From contig JACCGJ010000269.1 in the NCBI GenBank assembly GCA_013407085.1, forward strand, positions 62,001 to 126,000: a stretch of DNA of 64,000 bases, in the 5' to 3' direction. The notes beneath the pieces are model-generated. The model did no database searches. It saw only the letters and a program-made list of their open reading frames with translations, and was not told the origin of the DNA. Positions within the stretch are counted from its first letter, which is position 1; each line of letters starts with the position of its first letter. Of this stretch, positions 44,602-57,849 are shown piece after piece. The stretch comes from Atriophallophorus winterbourni. Its lineage: Eukaryota > Platyhelminthes > Trematoda > Plagiorchiida > Microphallidae. The translations under genes and the position numbers were made by a program.

Positions 44602-46270
44602 CGTAACTGGTCTATAGTTCGCAGCGTCTGATGGATTCCCGCCTTTGTAGATTGGTGTGATGATGCCAGATTTCCATTCCGCGGGAACGATACTATTTTC
44701 AAGTGAAATTTGCAATAACGTGCTGAGTGGACCACACAATGAGGATGCGCATCGTTTGAGGATAAACAGAGTGATTCCACCTGCGCCTGGTGACTTTGTG
44801 GTATTCAAACGAAAAAGTCTGAGCATGACACACTAATTGTTTATTGAGATTTCATTTAGTATTTCATCGGAAAAGCCGATCGAATGCGGCGTAAGGTGCA
44901 CTGATTCCTTGGGACTAAAAGCTTTGCAGTAATAACCTGCAAGAACTTCGGCAGCCTCGAACGCAGTCGTAGTTAGACCATGAGGTGTGCGTATTGCAGA
45001 GATTCCTAGCTTAATTTTGATGTAGTGTTAACAATCTGGTACGGGACTTTGGGATTTCGCTCCATTATGGTCAGTAGTCTTGCCTGTTGAGACTGCTTGT
45101 CCTCGGTGATAAGAGAGGTGACCTTGTTCATCAACAGACGATATGTTTCCCAATTATCTGGCATCGGATTCTGAACATAGTTTCTCCATGCATTGTTGCG
45201 TATCTTAATCCACTTCCTTGTGCGGCTTCTCAATGTGAAGATAAATCGTTTTTCGTTGTCTTTGGCACAAATCTGGAATGTAGGTTTATTGCGTCACACA
45301 GCTCTTCTATGAAGTTTGCCCACGAACGATGCACGTCCGTGGTGTCTGGTTTCCAGTCAGAAATCGATCGAATAGCATTATGAAGACTTCCAATATCCAG
45401 TTGTAGTTTTGTTTTGTTGGTGTCATTCATTCTTTCGGCTTGACAAACATAATCGAATAAGAGGACCAGGTGGTCGCTAAAACCCAATGGAGTTTTGTAT
45501 CCGAGATTTTCGACGGCGTGTTCATCACTCGTTAGTATTAGATCCAGGACGGATGGCATGTTACCTTATCTATATCTAGTGTTATCAAATACGTGGTTAT
45601 AAAAATGAATATCGAAGATCAGTTCTTGAAACGCATCGTCGAGCGAATTCGTCGAAAGATCGTTTTTCTTCATCAAGTTTGGAAGGTTGAAACATCCCAT
45701 AACAAGGAGTGGCGTTTGAAATCTGGCAGCCAGAAGTCGAATTTTCTGGAGTAGTTCAACATTGTGCGCGTCACTTGCGCTTGGAGCCCGATAAATCACG
45801 CCCTCTCCAGTTGTCAGCTTAATTAAGCACCACAGAGTATCCTGTACTCGCAGGTCAATATCGTTAATTTCTCTGCATGATAACTGTTGGTTGTAGTAAA
45901 GTGCTACGCCATCGCTGCGTCCCGTACGGTCTTGGCGGAGAAGAGACATTCCTTTCAATGCCAATTCATTGTCTGATAAATGAAGTTCAAACCATGTTTC
46001 GGTAATTGCAACTAAGTCCGGTGAGTGCTGTATACATACAGTATCAAGCTTCTGTATTTTGTTTCTCAGACACTGCACGTTCGTATAGACACTTTATGGT
46101 TTTATGGGTTAACAATGATGGATAATGTGAAAGACTAGTTTTAGTTCCAAGTTGTGATATGTTTGGCAAAGATTGAGGGTTGGTATGCATAAATTCAATC
46201 CGGTTCACGGTATACAGCTGAGGCATTGAAGTCGTTTGTACTTTTCCGACTCGACATGAGTCGGACACAG
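44602..46270 (-). mobile_element. CR1-clade element, 3' half missing, joined to the RTE tail
   Basis: Minus strand, same subfamily as 25470-28375. Upstream region at 46268-46044, endonuclease at 46078-45566 (LVAITETWF, NELALKGMSLLRQ, VIYRAPSASDAHN, LVMGCFNLPNL) and 45559-45230 (GFSDHLVLLFDYV), linker at 45233-45006, and reverse transcriptase start at 44826-44604 (SPGAGGITLFILK, then AANYRPVT). It stops abruptly at NYRPVT, exactly where the TAA tail of the RTE element ends. Loss of the 3' half is the opposite of normal LINE 5' truncation. The GDFN motif reads GCFN here. Dead copy. Confidence 0.85.
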
Positions 46271-46279
46271 ATCGTTTTT

Positions 46280-47385
46280 TGGTGAGCTAATTAAAATGAC
46301 TTGACTTGGGCTTGTGAGTGGTATATTTTCTGCAGGATCTAGTTTATTTGTTTTCCTTTTGACTTAAGAAAACCATATTGTTGAATAATAGGTCGTCTTG
46401 GTCGATACACACAAATCTTTTGATTACGCTGATGATGTGACTAGGCACCTCTCAACCTGCTGCGTTGACGAGGAGACATCTAAACTAAATTTAACTGTGA
46501 ATTGCTAATATCAGTAAGCTTGTAATATGTGCGTTGGAGCAATTTGCTATTGTGGTTAATTTCGAAGATATGATATAAATAAACAATTAATTAGTTAATG
46601 ATTTGTGCTAATGACAATCTTTCGGATGAAGTGCATAATACTACTCTCTAGCACAAAATAAACGTAAGAAGCGCCAAAACGTCGAATTACGACAAATATG
46701 AAACCTTAATAATCCTGGTTTTGGAAGATTGCATGATAAAGATTTTAGCGACGAAAATTCTCGTAAATATGATCAGATGGGCAACGTCAGCCACAATGAA
46801 ATAATATGCAATTTATTAATATCCGTCAAGCGAGTCTAGGGTGGCGATTTCAAGTTGACGTTACACAGGGGTGGTGATAGCTAAAAATCAAACGCGCATC
46901 CAGATTTTCTTTCACGATATGCAGTTGTGAAACATGTACTTCGATATCGAGTATACAGTAAGTACGGTTTATACACCATTGTTTCCGGATATCTGGAAAC
47001 TAATGTGCGGGTCTTTCTAAAAGCACGGTAAGAGGTCATCGATTCTAGTGACGATGAAAAATGCGTGAACAATACAATTATGATTTTTGGTTTGTTTCAG
47101 TTTTTATTTGTAGTCAATATTTGAGAATAGTGTCTCCCAGTTGGCGCTTGATTCTCTCGTAAAACTTAACAAGTTTGAGTGATTGAGTGTATCATATGGA
47201 AGCCTATTCTAGTGGCTAAAAATACGGTTGCTAAAAAGTCCTGGGTCCAGCTTTGCTGTTTTAAGGACAAGACTCAGTAAATCAGAAGTATTATATCCAG
47301 AAAACATCTTTCGAATCTAAAACACTTCTATTGGATCTCCTTACAGGCTCCATCTCTTCAATGAAATTAGTGAGTTTTAACTCAA
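46280..47385. other. Unassigned sequence
   Basis: No gene or repeat I can support. Short minus-strand frames have no recognisable domain. Confidence 0.4.
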
Positions 47386-47389
47386 ATGG

Positions 47390-47645
47390 TTTTATTTCGG
47401 AACTCGGAACTCATGAAAGCTGATACGTGTGAAGCAGAGAGTTTCCAAGCGTAGCAATTTACATTTCGCAGGGTTAAATGGTAACTCATTTATCTGGGAC
47501 CAACAAAATAAGGTTTGCAGATCCAATTGTAATGTGTGACCCTCAACCTCTCTAGTAGCCAAGCGCCGGATCTTTTCAAAGCACAATCCTTCTTTTGTCA
47601 AGCACGGGACCCAGGATTGAACACAATATACTAAATGCAGTCAAG
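47390..47645 (-). mobile_element. Reverse transcriptase fragment of a CR1-like element
   Basis: The minus strand reads LQLDLQTLFCWSQINELPFN then PAKCKLLRL, the segment just after the FADD motif in CR1-like reverse transcriptases (LQRDLDALHEW..NLPFNIQKCKVL in the copy at 7752-9104). About 70 codons are preserved. Confidence 0.65.
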
Positions 47646-47649
47646 CGAT

Positions 47650-48474
47650 TACCTTGTCTCGGGGAATAAAGATCGAATGTTACCGGCATAAAAACGTTAA
47701 ACGCAGTCTTTTCAGCTCTCTGTGAGCCTTGTTTATTGCTTCGACAATGACCTGAATTTAATTGGTTGACACGAAATTGATTGACAAATCAGCTCTCAAG
47801 GACAACCAAGAGTGACCTTTAGAACTCAGTTTTGTGGCAACGTGATTTGCATATAAAAGATAGGCGTGTTTGTTGTTGTTGCTGCTGTCTTTTGTGCAAT
47901 AAACGTGTTCGATCAATTGACGTTCTCTTTCGTCGTGCGTAAAAGCGATTACTGATCGGGTGGAATGAATTCGGATGCAATTGGTAAGTGTGCGTGCAAC
48001 TCGTGGGTTGACGTGTTTCGAGTTGAATCGAATGCCATCATACCTTGTGTGAACAGCATAACAGACAATTAAATAGGATGTACGATTTGGCCTGGATTGA
48101 CGCAATCTTAATCTGCACTCCTTACAATAAGGAAATTCGTAAGCTGTGACTTCTAAATCTTGATCCGATTAGCTTTAACTGAAGCGTTACAACACACATA
48201 ATCGCTTTTGGTATTAAACAAGTTGAATTCACGTTCAGTCAGTATTGTATGCAAATATGCCTGACTTCATGCTGATCATTTAATTTACATCATGCAAGCT
48301 CTCATATATGCTGAGTACTTTTCGTGATTGATGATCAACCGGAGAAATGGTTGCTCGGTATAATAATAGGTACGCTGTGGATATGCAAATTTCAGTTTCC
48401 ATATAATACACGGAGCATAAAGGTTCCATAAACTACAAACTCCGTGCAAGTTTACGACGCGCAATATGTTGTGA
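47650..48474. other. Unassigned sequence
   Basis: No gene recognised. The minus-strand frame at 47758-48105 has no visible domain. Confidence 0.35.
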
Positions 48475-48590
48475 TATCAATGTATTGTGGTGCTCACATC
48501 CACATCCCGTACACACCACTATCGGTTTCTGGCTGTTTGCCGTCATCAGGTGGAGACAGTAAGATCAGGTTCAGTGAGCCTTGTTGTCAT
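48475..48590 (-). repeat. Monomer fragment of the ~240-bp dispersed repeat
   Basis: CACACCACTATCGGTTTCTG, then GCTGTTTGCCGTCATCAGGT and GATCAGGTTCAGTGAG, is the reverse complement of the array monomer at 36721-37830. Confidence 0.75.
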
Positions 48591-48639
48591 ATCATTATTA
48601 TTGCTGATAATATGAAGTATCAACCTGGTAGCCCAGATG

Positions 48640-50050
48640 TTACTGAGTAGCAAATCATTGGTTCATTAAGTCTCGATGCACAGCGGACAGATAATGGTGA
48701 ACGATTTCTTCACCTATGAGCATAGCACAGACTATTTAATAGTAGCACATCGTTTATACATAAAAAGCGGTAGTGTGCAACTTGGCGTCCGCCTAACGCT
48801 GATCAGTCATGGACACAAATTGACCACCTCGCCATCAGCGCTAGATGGAGAGGCTGCATTGAGTACTGTCGATGTTTCTGGATTCTGAAAACGCGCTCCT
48901 TCGATCGAGATTAACATTAAAATTCTCTAGCCCAAAGACAGACATCTCTGAGAGCATAGCTTTCGCGAAGCTTCCGGGTTCTATAATTCGACAAGCCTAT
49001 CTCGGCGGTTCAATAAAGAAACTTTTCAACGTGGTGTCCGAGCAATTTAGATAGCCAGCAGCAGATGGTACTCGACTTTTGTTTCGTGTTGTGTATCCTG
49101 GTTAGTTGATTCAACGTCGCCGAGCGAAGCAGAAATTAGGCTCGGTATTGAGTCAAAGAAAAGATTCAATGCAGCTATTCCTGATGGACTGATCACGGTT
49201 CTGTTCTAGGAGGGTTGTGATATTCTAATAGCACTCTAGTTGACATTTTCCGTCAGCTATGGAACGCAGAAACTATTCCTCAGTGTTGGAGAGAATCTAT
49301 AATCATACCTATTTTCAAAAAATGTATACGAACTTGATGTTCTGAGCTCAGGAAAACAAATCTTTTTCACGCCATTACTCGGTTTCTTGCTTTAGTATGT
49401 CTTCGGGGCCTTACATTACACATGAAATCGCAGATTCGTAAACAGTGAGCAGGATTGTTTCCTGGTAGAGGGTGTATCGATCACAAATTCACTCTTCGGC
49501 GAAACCTAGAACACCGCCATACATATTGACAGCCCACTGTATTGATCTTTTAATGATTTTGAGGGTGATTTGGACTCGGTCGATAGGAACGTGTTATTTA
49601 ATAACTTGTTACTCAAAGGTATCCTGCAAAAAGTAGTCATCATATTTCGGGCGATTTTTTCTAAAGTTCTGGGCGTCTTAGTGAGTATAATATTCTGTCA
49701 TCCAACGTTTTTACGGTTAGCGGTGTCAGAAAAGAATTTCCAATTTCTCTTTTTTCAATTTTGTAATCGATGTTATAATGGATGCATGTTATACAGGCGT
49801 ACCGACACCGGGCATTCTGATTAGCCGCGATAAGCGACATTTTGATTTAAATTAGGGTGATGACGTAGTTCTATTCTTCGATTCCGATATGGATGCACAG
49901 TCTACTTTAGACAGACTATGTAGTTTAATATATTCCTTCGGTATGCGCTTTTAACCTTCCAAGTTAAAAGTCCCAAGGATTTAACTTGTTTGGGAATGCT
50001 GGTAACACTGACCAATTAACAAGAGAGTTAACCCCAATGCAAAATGTGAC
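48640..50050 (+). mobile_element. Strongly degenerate RTE-clade relic
   Basis: In shifting plus-strand frames it keeps the order of the RTE protein: TDNGERFLHL near 48690, QSWTQIDHLAISARWRG near 48805-48860, LWNAETIPQCWRESIIIPIF near 49255-49320, a GGCIDHKFTLRRNLEHR-like stretch near 49470-49510, DLDSVDRNVL near 49565-49600, and DDVVLFFDSDMDAQSTLDRL near 49857-49920, replacing YADDIALL. Many stops and frameshifts; much older than the copy at 40985-44600. Confidence 0.75.
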
Positions 50051-50239
50051 CTTTATATAACATTCCTCTTCTGTTTCTAAACCCGTAAATCCTGTTCATA
50101 CTGTATCTATCTGCTAAGTGCAAACTGCAGAAATACAGTCGTGAGTTGTGTGTGATGAAAATGCATGCCTAGATTGACTTTAGTTTAAGCTCATGCGCTT
50201 AACCCTATCTACATGAGTGTTTACACCTGATTGAGAAGG

Positions 50240-51740
50240 TTGATTTTTTAATGCTTCAAACCTCAACGTTTGTTTATCCTAATAACATTTTAACAGATTC
50301 GGTTAAAAATATATTCCCGTCGTTGAATGCGTTAAATTAATTAGGTATATTAGGAATTGGCTTGAACCAAGGTAATACATACGATATAATATGATATTAG
50401 CGCGTATTAATATAATATTCATCACGCGGGATTTTAAAGAAACGTGTGTCATTAAACGGCAGCTCTGTCAACTTGTTCAAACGGCGTTCAAACACCTTAT
50501 AGAAATAATACTTTTTTCATTCAAACGCCAACCCGGGTGTCATTGGTTATCCAAATTGTAACGCGAGTCAGTATTTTTGTAAGTATATGCATATACATAC
50601 GAAAATTAGCATTGATTTTTAACAAAATAGAAGAATTTTGCTAAAGAACGATGACGACGAAGCGATGAAGATGAAAGTCGATGTAATATGGCGGTCGATT
50701 GCTTTCCGGAAGGTTAAGAGTTGCTATGCCGGCCAGAAGAAAATATCCATAACGAGAGTGTAAAATTTGAATTTTTCGGTGAGATGCTTGTGTGTGGAAT
50801 ATATAAGGGATAATATACGGACGACTTTCAACTCTGTTGATAGATTACAGTCAAATATAGTTCAAAATTTAGAATGCGATTCAAATGATATAATCATTAA
50901 CATAACATTTGAGGAACAATTTTCTGCATCCAGCGGAAACATGAATGGAATTTGTAAACAGTAGTACTGAACCTAATTTGATGAATAATCTCTCAATATT
51001 GTATACCTCGCGTGCAAGCGTAATTTGGTAATTTTTTGGCTTTGTAAAACTGAGAGATTCTATTTCAGTAGCATTCTCATTACTCGCTGTTCGGTTGTGA
51101 ATGAGAAGTAGAAAATCATTTTGTTCGTGTGCACAAATTTTTAGCACTGTTTTCTTTGTTTTCTCGCTCAACACGAAGTTGCTGTTTGCATGACTTATCT
51201 GCGATTCGATTCGGTTATACGAAAGCAAGGCGTCGCATTCATTTTATCGTTAGTTGGGATTTAAACCCAGAGTCTAGTAATGTCACTGTTAATTTTCTTT
51301 AGAGTTTTCTATTCAGCTTGAATTGCATAGGCAGTGATGCATTCAGGACTTTCAGTGTTTTTTGTGGTTGAATTTGTTACCCAAACACTACTCTAACCGA
51401 TTGCACACAAATTCCTTTGAATTTGTTACCATTGTTAAACAAACATAATTATGAGCCTGAGTATTTCAGAAAGAAAACAGTTACACAGGCTGGGTACATA
51501 AACAATACTTAAAGATGGCTGCTAATCAGTCGCAAGACGCCACGGTCAGCACACTCAAATGCCACTCTTTACAAATCGCGAATGCCGTCCGGTCAAAGTA
51601 CATCATTCACATGTGCTTGCAAACAAGAGTGCAAATTAAATCAAAGGATTTACTGAAATAGATCTAGCGAGACCCAAAATACGGGCCAACTAGAAATCGT
51701 CTGCAGTGCCGTCTGACCTTGAAATAAACCAAATAAATGT
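50240..51740. other. Unassigned sequence
   Basis: No gene or known repeat that I can support. Open frames at 50767-50964 and 50881-51228 overlap on opposite strands and show no domain. Confidence 0.35.
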
Positions 51741-51744
51741 CATG

Positions 51745-51960
51745 CCGGCAATTCAATTCAATTTAATGGTCTAGAAAGCACATAGCATTAAAAAAAACCA
51801 CAGAATAATATGGGAATCACGAGTAAAATGGGTAGTGAAATGGGATTTGTTTGCTTACTGATCAGTTCGGGAATCACGTAAAATACATATGACAGAAATT
51901 GCTTTCAACCGGTTGGATGGGGTAGACGGTAAACGGTTAAATATTAGCCCGTTTCTGCGA
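51745..51960 (-). mobile_element. CR1 3' UTR fragment with (TTGAAT)n tail
   Basis: AATTCAATTCAATTTAATGG, then a GCACATAGCATTA and ACCACAGAATAATATGGGAA stretch match the 3' end of the CR1 element at 53850-55560 and the tail region of 5295-6072. No coding part is left. Confidence 0.7.
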
Positions 51961-52289
51961 AGACGTCAATGAAATATCTTTTTTAATGGCGAAAACCCCA
52001 CAAGATAGTCTACGAAGTTTGTAAACAGAATCAACGGAACACAAGTTAAAATAAATGGAAAAGTTTCTGAAGATTTCATAGATCATGCATTTACTATTCT
52101 GTATCAAATCCTCCTTTACTTGATCACTCGACGCATAAAGAAAGTTAAGTTTCAGTTTAAAAGTGGTAAATAATGCTATATTCTGAATCAACAGCTATAT
52201 GCGATTTCTGAAAGATACCTCTGGAAAAATTTGATCTTTCGTTCCACGGCTAACGAATAAAATTAAAAAAATACGAGCTCGGAGTGCTC

Positions 52290-53550
52290 ACCTCTCAACA
52301 TTCAAAATTCAAGAATTTATGGACACAAAAAGAACAGCTCCACAATTACCATGACATAGTAAATATTCGTTCAAAAAAGGGATAAAAAATTGTTATGTAA
52401 TGTCAAGTGGATTCCAGTTTAATACTTACCACGAGTCAATACGCAGGTGTCGTTAAATCGTTTTGCAACGAATAAGTGTCAAAATTTCGAATGAATGTTT
52501 CGACGCTGGAAGGGCATTCCAAATGAAACAGACATGTAGAGAATAAAAATATCGGCGAAAGCTGATAGGGAATGGGTGAATTTGTAGTGTCTTTGAGTGG
52601 CTGTGTGTATGTCGTAACTCACGGTATTCAAATAAATGTTTTAAAGGATGATGTGGTGTATTTAATATTTTGTATGTTAGTATCACATCATTTCGAAGGC
52701 TTCTTTCAAGGGGAGTGGAGAGTCTCAGTTTTTGCTATCGTTACTCGTATATTATTTTCCAGAAACCACGATGGTATAGTTTATCAAGCAATAGTATATC
52801 CTTTTTAACCACATTGTCCAAGCTTGCGATGAATGCTCCATGGTTGGAATTAAGTAGGCTTTCATGATCGTGGTCAAAGTTCCAGGCAAGAAGGTTCTGA
52901 AAATCCGCCGCATTACACCTAGAAGCTTGTAAGCACGCTTGTAGATGACCTCACAATGCAGGTTGTTCTTCAGGCTGCCACGTAAACAGACTCCAAGCTC
53001 CCTTTCGAATCAGTCCAGCTCAAAATCGTCTGCCCAAAGTGATATTGGTACAGAATGGCTTGCCCATTCGCAACACTTTGCAATTTTGGAAATTGAATGG
53101 CAACTTATTCCATATCAACCATTCATGGAGAGCATCTAGATCACGTTGCAGCTGCACACAGTCCGCAGTTGATTTTATCCGCGTCCAAAGTTCATTATCA
53201 TCAGCAAAGGGTATCACCTTACATGAAGCGTCTCTGGTAGGTCGTTGATGTAAACCAAGATAAGTAATGGCCCAAGGACATAAGTGGTTGTACCCCGTTG
53301 ATTTGAATGATCGCTGTGCGCCCACGGAGGTAACTTTCAAGCCATACGAGTAGCAGTCCACCGATACCCATCTGCTTCAGATTTTGTAGTAGTCGAAAGT
53401 GATCAACTCGGCTAAAAGCTTTAAACATATCCAGATAGCAAGCGTGGATACTAGCTTCCTCGTCAACCACTTGGGTGCAGTCGTTTAACACCGCCAACTA
53501 GTTTATCAAGCATGAGCGAGATTTACGGAAACCATGCTGCGCTATTTTGT
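52290..53550 (-). mobile_element. 5'-truncated CR1 element, same subfamily as units 2 and 3
   Basis: The minus strand keeps YLDMFKAFSRVDHFRLLQNL (53497-53219), FADDNELWTRIKSTADCVQL (53361-53020) and the C-terminal MILTYKILNTPHHPLKHLFE (52686-52453). A deletion removes the SGVPQGSVLGP motif near 53285, and motif C reads FADDNELW. Truncated at about 53550. Clearly older than the copies at 7601-9074 and 13129-14602. Confidence 0.85.
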
Positions 53551-53849
53551 ATGTTCTTGCACTGTGTGCTGATTAGAGGATTGCATTAACAGTAATATTG
53601 TGCATTGGGACCTAGAGACCGCAGCTTGCCACGGGTTTTATTAACCCTGGTGATACAAGTTCAACCACTGGACACGGTGTTAGGTTGTTGGTATCAGCTT
53701 CCCAGATTTATCCTTACGTATTTCATACACGAGTATGGTCTAAAACTTGGGTTGTGAGCACTTCAGAAAAATATACAACAATCAGAAATAAACGCTGAAA
53801 AATCTTAATCGAAAGGCTCAAATCTCAACCACCCGTCTATCGAGTCATC

Positions 53850-55560
53850 AGAGATTTCGTATTGATTCAATTCAATTCAATTTTAATGGTTTAAAAAGCA
53901 TATAGCATTACAAAAACCACAGAATAATATGGGAACTATGAATAATATGACAAGCAAAAAAGTGATTCGGTCGCTTACTGAGCAGTTTAAGAATCAGGTA
54001 AAAATCCAAAGGGTAGAAATTGTTTTCGATTTGTGGGATGCATGGTGTTAGGATGTATAGTTTTCTTAGATGCATGGATTTAGGGTCAAAAAGGCATCAA
54101 GTCTTCTCTTGAAAATCTGCTGATTCTGTGAGTTTACAACATAATCGGGTAGATTGTTCCAAGTGAAACAAACTCGCACTGCAAAAATGTCGTCTACAGT
54201 TGAGTCGCGAGTGAGAGACAGTTAGAATAAGTGTGTGAGCTCTTGTCTTATGCGAGCCCCGTAGATTAAACAAGCATTGTAGAGAGTGATTTACGGTATT
54301 CAAAATATTGTAAACCAAAATCAAATCGCCCCGGAGACGATAACGATAATAATCGAATAAATTCAGGGTTTTGATTTGCTCGTTGTATGGTTTCTAGCTG
54401 AGTCCGGTGACAAGTTTGGTAGCTCGATGATATATTCTTTGCAAAGTAGCAACATCTTTTTTAAGCCATGGCGACCATGCTAGAACTGCATATTCCACCG
54501 TGGCCCTTATGTACGTATTTAGAATGCAGGGAATTGTGTGTTTTGAGAACCTACTGAAAATTCTCTTTAGGAGTGACAATTTCTGTGATGTTTTGCGATA
54601 AACAGAGTTGCAGTGGCTCGACATTCCTACGGTATTGCTTATTAACACACCCATGTCCTTTTGTTCCGTGATCCACGAGAGGCTTTGTGTACCAAGAAAT
54701 TACTGGAACTCCACATATTTTCCAAGGTTTAACATGTGACACTTTTGAAAATTGAAAAATAGGCGATTTTTTAGGGACCAAACCTGGAGGTTGTCCAGAT
54801 CCTTCTGGAGCAGTTCGCAGTCTTTCGTGTTACCTATCCTCGACCACACTTTTATATCGTCGGTGAACAGTAGGATCTTACATTTTATGAGATCCGGTAT
54901 GTCATTGGCATAAAGTGCGAAGAGGATTGGTCCGAGGACGGATCACTGAGGCACTCTACTTGTCACGGATACCGACTTCGATAGAGCACCTTCCACATAG
55001 ACTTGAACAAGCCGATCAGTGAGGTAATCTTGTAACCAGGCTAATAGACTGTCAGCTTCTGTAAGAGAACACTGTGGTTTACACGGTCAAATGCTTTCGA
55101 CATATCGAGGTAACATACATGTATGGTTTCCCTAACATCTACTGCTCGAGTCCAATCGTCACACGTAAGGAGAAAGTTAGTAATGCAGGAGTATCCCTAT
55201 CTAAAACCGTGTTTCGCTCCAGAAAATAGCTTTTTTTCTTTAAGGTATTTGCTCAGTTTGTTCGCCACGATCCTTTCGAGCACCTTGGATACGGTGGACA
55301 ACAAGGTGACAGGACTGTAATTTGCGGGCTCTGAACGCCTTTGAAAATCGGGGAGATTATATCGGATTTAAATTCCGCCCAGTTTTGTGTAATATTCACT
55401 ATATTATTGTGCACAAATAAATGTTTTTCGTGAGATTGCATAAAAAGTGTCATATGTTTGATGTTATTGTACGGGATAACACTATCTTTACGATTAAAAC
55501 ATGGATTTGAAGGTGATGTCAAATTGGTTCAAAGCTTCTGTGTGAATGAAAAGTTTAAAA
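53850..55560 (-). mobile_element. CR1 element, reverse transcriptase portion, (TTGAAT)n tail
   Basis: Minus strand; tail at about 53875-53895. Upstream (rightward) lie the C-terminal MILVYNILNTVNHSLQCLFN (54324-54097), RIFSRFSKHTIPCILNTYIR and WSPWLKKDVATLQRIYHRAT (54654-54394), a catalytic motif C reading FTDD near 54860, motif A YLDMSKAFDRVNH near 55080-55110, and SDIISPIFKG near 55340. Frame breaks are frequent. Confidence 0.8.
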
Positions 55561-55564
55561 CTAT

Positions 55565-56230
55565 TCACTGGTATCTCTGGTGTTCAAGGATAACTGTGCA
55601 AAAATCGAACCCATTGCCAAATAATTAATTTTCCAGGATCAAAATTAATAGCGCTCGAGTCACGTATTACACTTACGTATGTTTCGTTTCAATGCAATAG
55701 ATTTGCTTTCGATCAATTCATGAATCTCCTAAGTCACTTATTCCTTAGTGAATTTTCTTTGGGTACCATGTATTCGTTTTGTAAACACATTTGACTCAGT
55801 GATATTTTATCTTCACTCAACAAGGCTACGCGTTATCTTATCTTGTTAAACGTGCTTATGTCACGTTTGTTCTAAATTGACCAGTCGAACAAAGAATTCA
55901 ATCACCATCGTTAACTATTGTCCCTTGAACCTTGAGATCGGCTTCAAATTAAATGGGAACTGCGTAGTATTGAAACTGGACAGATCAAAGCTGCTTTCTC
56001 GATGAAAGCGGCCACTGGCTTGTGTATTTAGATTATTTTTGCTCGAAATCTAAACTACTCAAATCAAAAATGAGCGAGCTCACGAGTGTATCTGACTCGT
56101 AATCGGAGGACGCAGATTAACGGAAGTAAAGTTACCTCGTCAAAAATTCTGATTCAACTTATGATGCAGAAGTCTGTGAAAACGATCAGATTCCTAGTAT
56201 GCAGATGTAAAAATATGTGTACGCATGTAT
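55565..56230. other. Unassigned sequence
   Basis: No gene or repeat recognised. Confidence 0.35.
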
Positions 56231-56235
56231 GCATA

Positions 56236-56510
56236 GATGTGTACGTGTCTGTTTCCTTTGAAAATCCCTCCCCGAAACTCTTGTCATCTCTCCCAGCATC
56301 GAAACGTTTATTCGAAATTTGGATACTTATTTGTTGCATAACGATTTAACGACACCTGCGTATTGACTCATGGTAACTATACAACGTGACTATAATTGAC
56401 ATTACATGTTTATTTTATACCTATTTACTAAACGAATATTTACTATGATATGGTAATTGAGAAGCTATTTGCTTTTTTGTGATCACGAATTCTTGAATCT
56501 TGAATCTTAA
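56236..56510 (+). mobile_element. Short 5'-truncated CR1 3' end, same subfamily as units 2 and 3
   Basis: About 275 bp matching the last codons and 3' UTR of the element at 7601-9074 in the opposite orientation. They end in GAATTCTTGAATCTTGAATCTT. The open frame here (ending near 56349) is not the element's coding frame. Confidence 0.85.
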
Positions 56511-56519
56511 TTTGTGTGA

Positions 56520-57600
56520 AAATTGACTGGCGATAGAGCACAAGTTCAAACTGGATTCGACTTGCTTTCGAACCAAAATATTCACGTGAAATATATCTTA
56601 GAAATGTTTGCTAACTTATAAGTTTATTCAAAGCAATTAATGCTTTGTGATGGAATGTTAGGCACCTTCAAATTCGTTAGAATGGATGATATAGTACGAA
56701 AATGGTATGCCGAAATTCCACCTGGCTTGAATATCTCCCATAGAATGGGTAAATTTGGGATGACGCACCAGAGGATACGAGATATACCTGGGTCATTTAC
56801 TGTTAATAATCGTTATATTTTAGATATAATTGGATTCACTCCAAAACGATAATAACAGGTTACCTCAATGAAGTGCGTGGTAGCCATGGTATGTATATGT
56901 ATCGCTAGGATACACAAATTTTCTCGTAATGAACTTTCAGAAGTCCATATATTTATGGCTTATGCACATCCATGTCAAAAACGCCTTAGAAACCAGTTTA
57001 GTATTCGTTTAAAATTCAACCACCTCATTTCGAATTCCATTTTACTAAACCGTACAAGGCATGTCCACCTATTTTTTCTGAATCACAGTGTAAGCAACTG
57101 CATACCCAGTTATCTAAGTCTCACTACTTATTTCGTTCATTCATTCGTTGTATGCATTCATGTGAAAAATATGAATTGTTCCCGGCTGAACCCATCATTT
57201 CTTCATCGATATATATATTACGATACAATTTTTGATACCTCCAGAACAAAAACAGCCTGATGTGTCTCTACTTACGTTTAAATCGTTCCAGTAGTTATTT
57301 TCAGTTGCATGTTGCATTTGAACATTTGGTAATCAAAATATTATTAACCGAATAACTTTTATATTTTAAATTGCATTAGAAAAATAAAAAAATATAGGTT
57401 TCGAAATCCTGAAAATTAGAATAATGTTTGCGCCTTCAATCGAGGACATAAATAACCCGATTTGTACGCCGTCACATTTTCAGGATCAAACTGGATATAT
57501 TTGTGTGCAGTAATTACACCCTAAATCTAGTTCATATAAAACGACATTTATCCTGTGGAATATTTTTCTATCAAACCGAGACTATACATGATATTTTTGC
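56520..57600. other. Unassigned sequence with two unrecognised open frames
   Basis: Plus-strand frames at 56640-56852 (70 codons) and 56868-57260 (130 codons) lack any motif I recognise. The second is rich in H, C and S and looks like chance AT-rich coding. No splice structure supports either. Confidence 0.3.
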
Positions 57601-57635
57601 CGCACACAAGAAGGGGCGAGACTCACAAACCAACG

Positions 57636-57845
57636 GCAGAGAGAGAGAGAGAGAGAGAGAGGAACGAAGGATAAGGAGAGAGGAGAGAGAAGAGAGAGAG
57701 AGAGAGAAGGATCCCCCCCCCTTCATATATAGATAAGTATGCGGCGGAGAGATATAGAGTATATAGAGATAGAGAGAGATATAATATATATATAGAGTAC
57801 TAATATAGAGATATATATATAGATAAGAGATTAATATATATATCG
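57636..57845. repeat. (GA)n and (TA)n microsatellite block
   Basis: A GA-rich tract (57636-57708), a short C run (57712-57721) and a long ATATAGAGATA-type tract. Open frames across it are low-complexity artefacts. Confidence 0.9.
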
Positions 57846-57849
57846 GAAG

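Noticed and set aside
53820..53860. CTGATGACTCGATAGAC on the minus strand as a hammerhead core
   Set aside because: No GAAA segment follows at the needed distance and no stem II can be formed.
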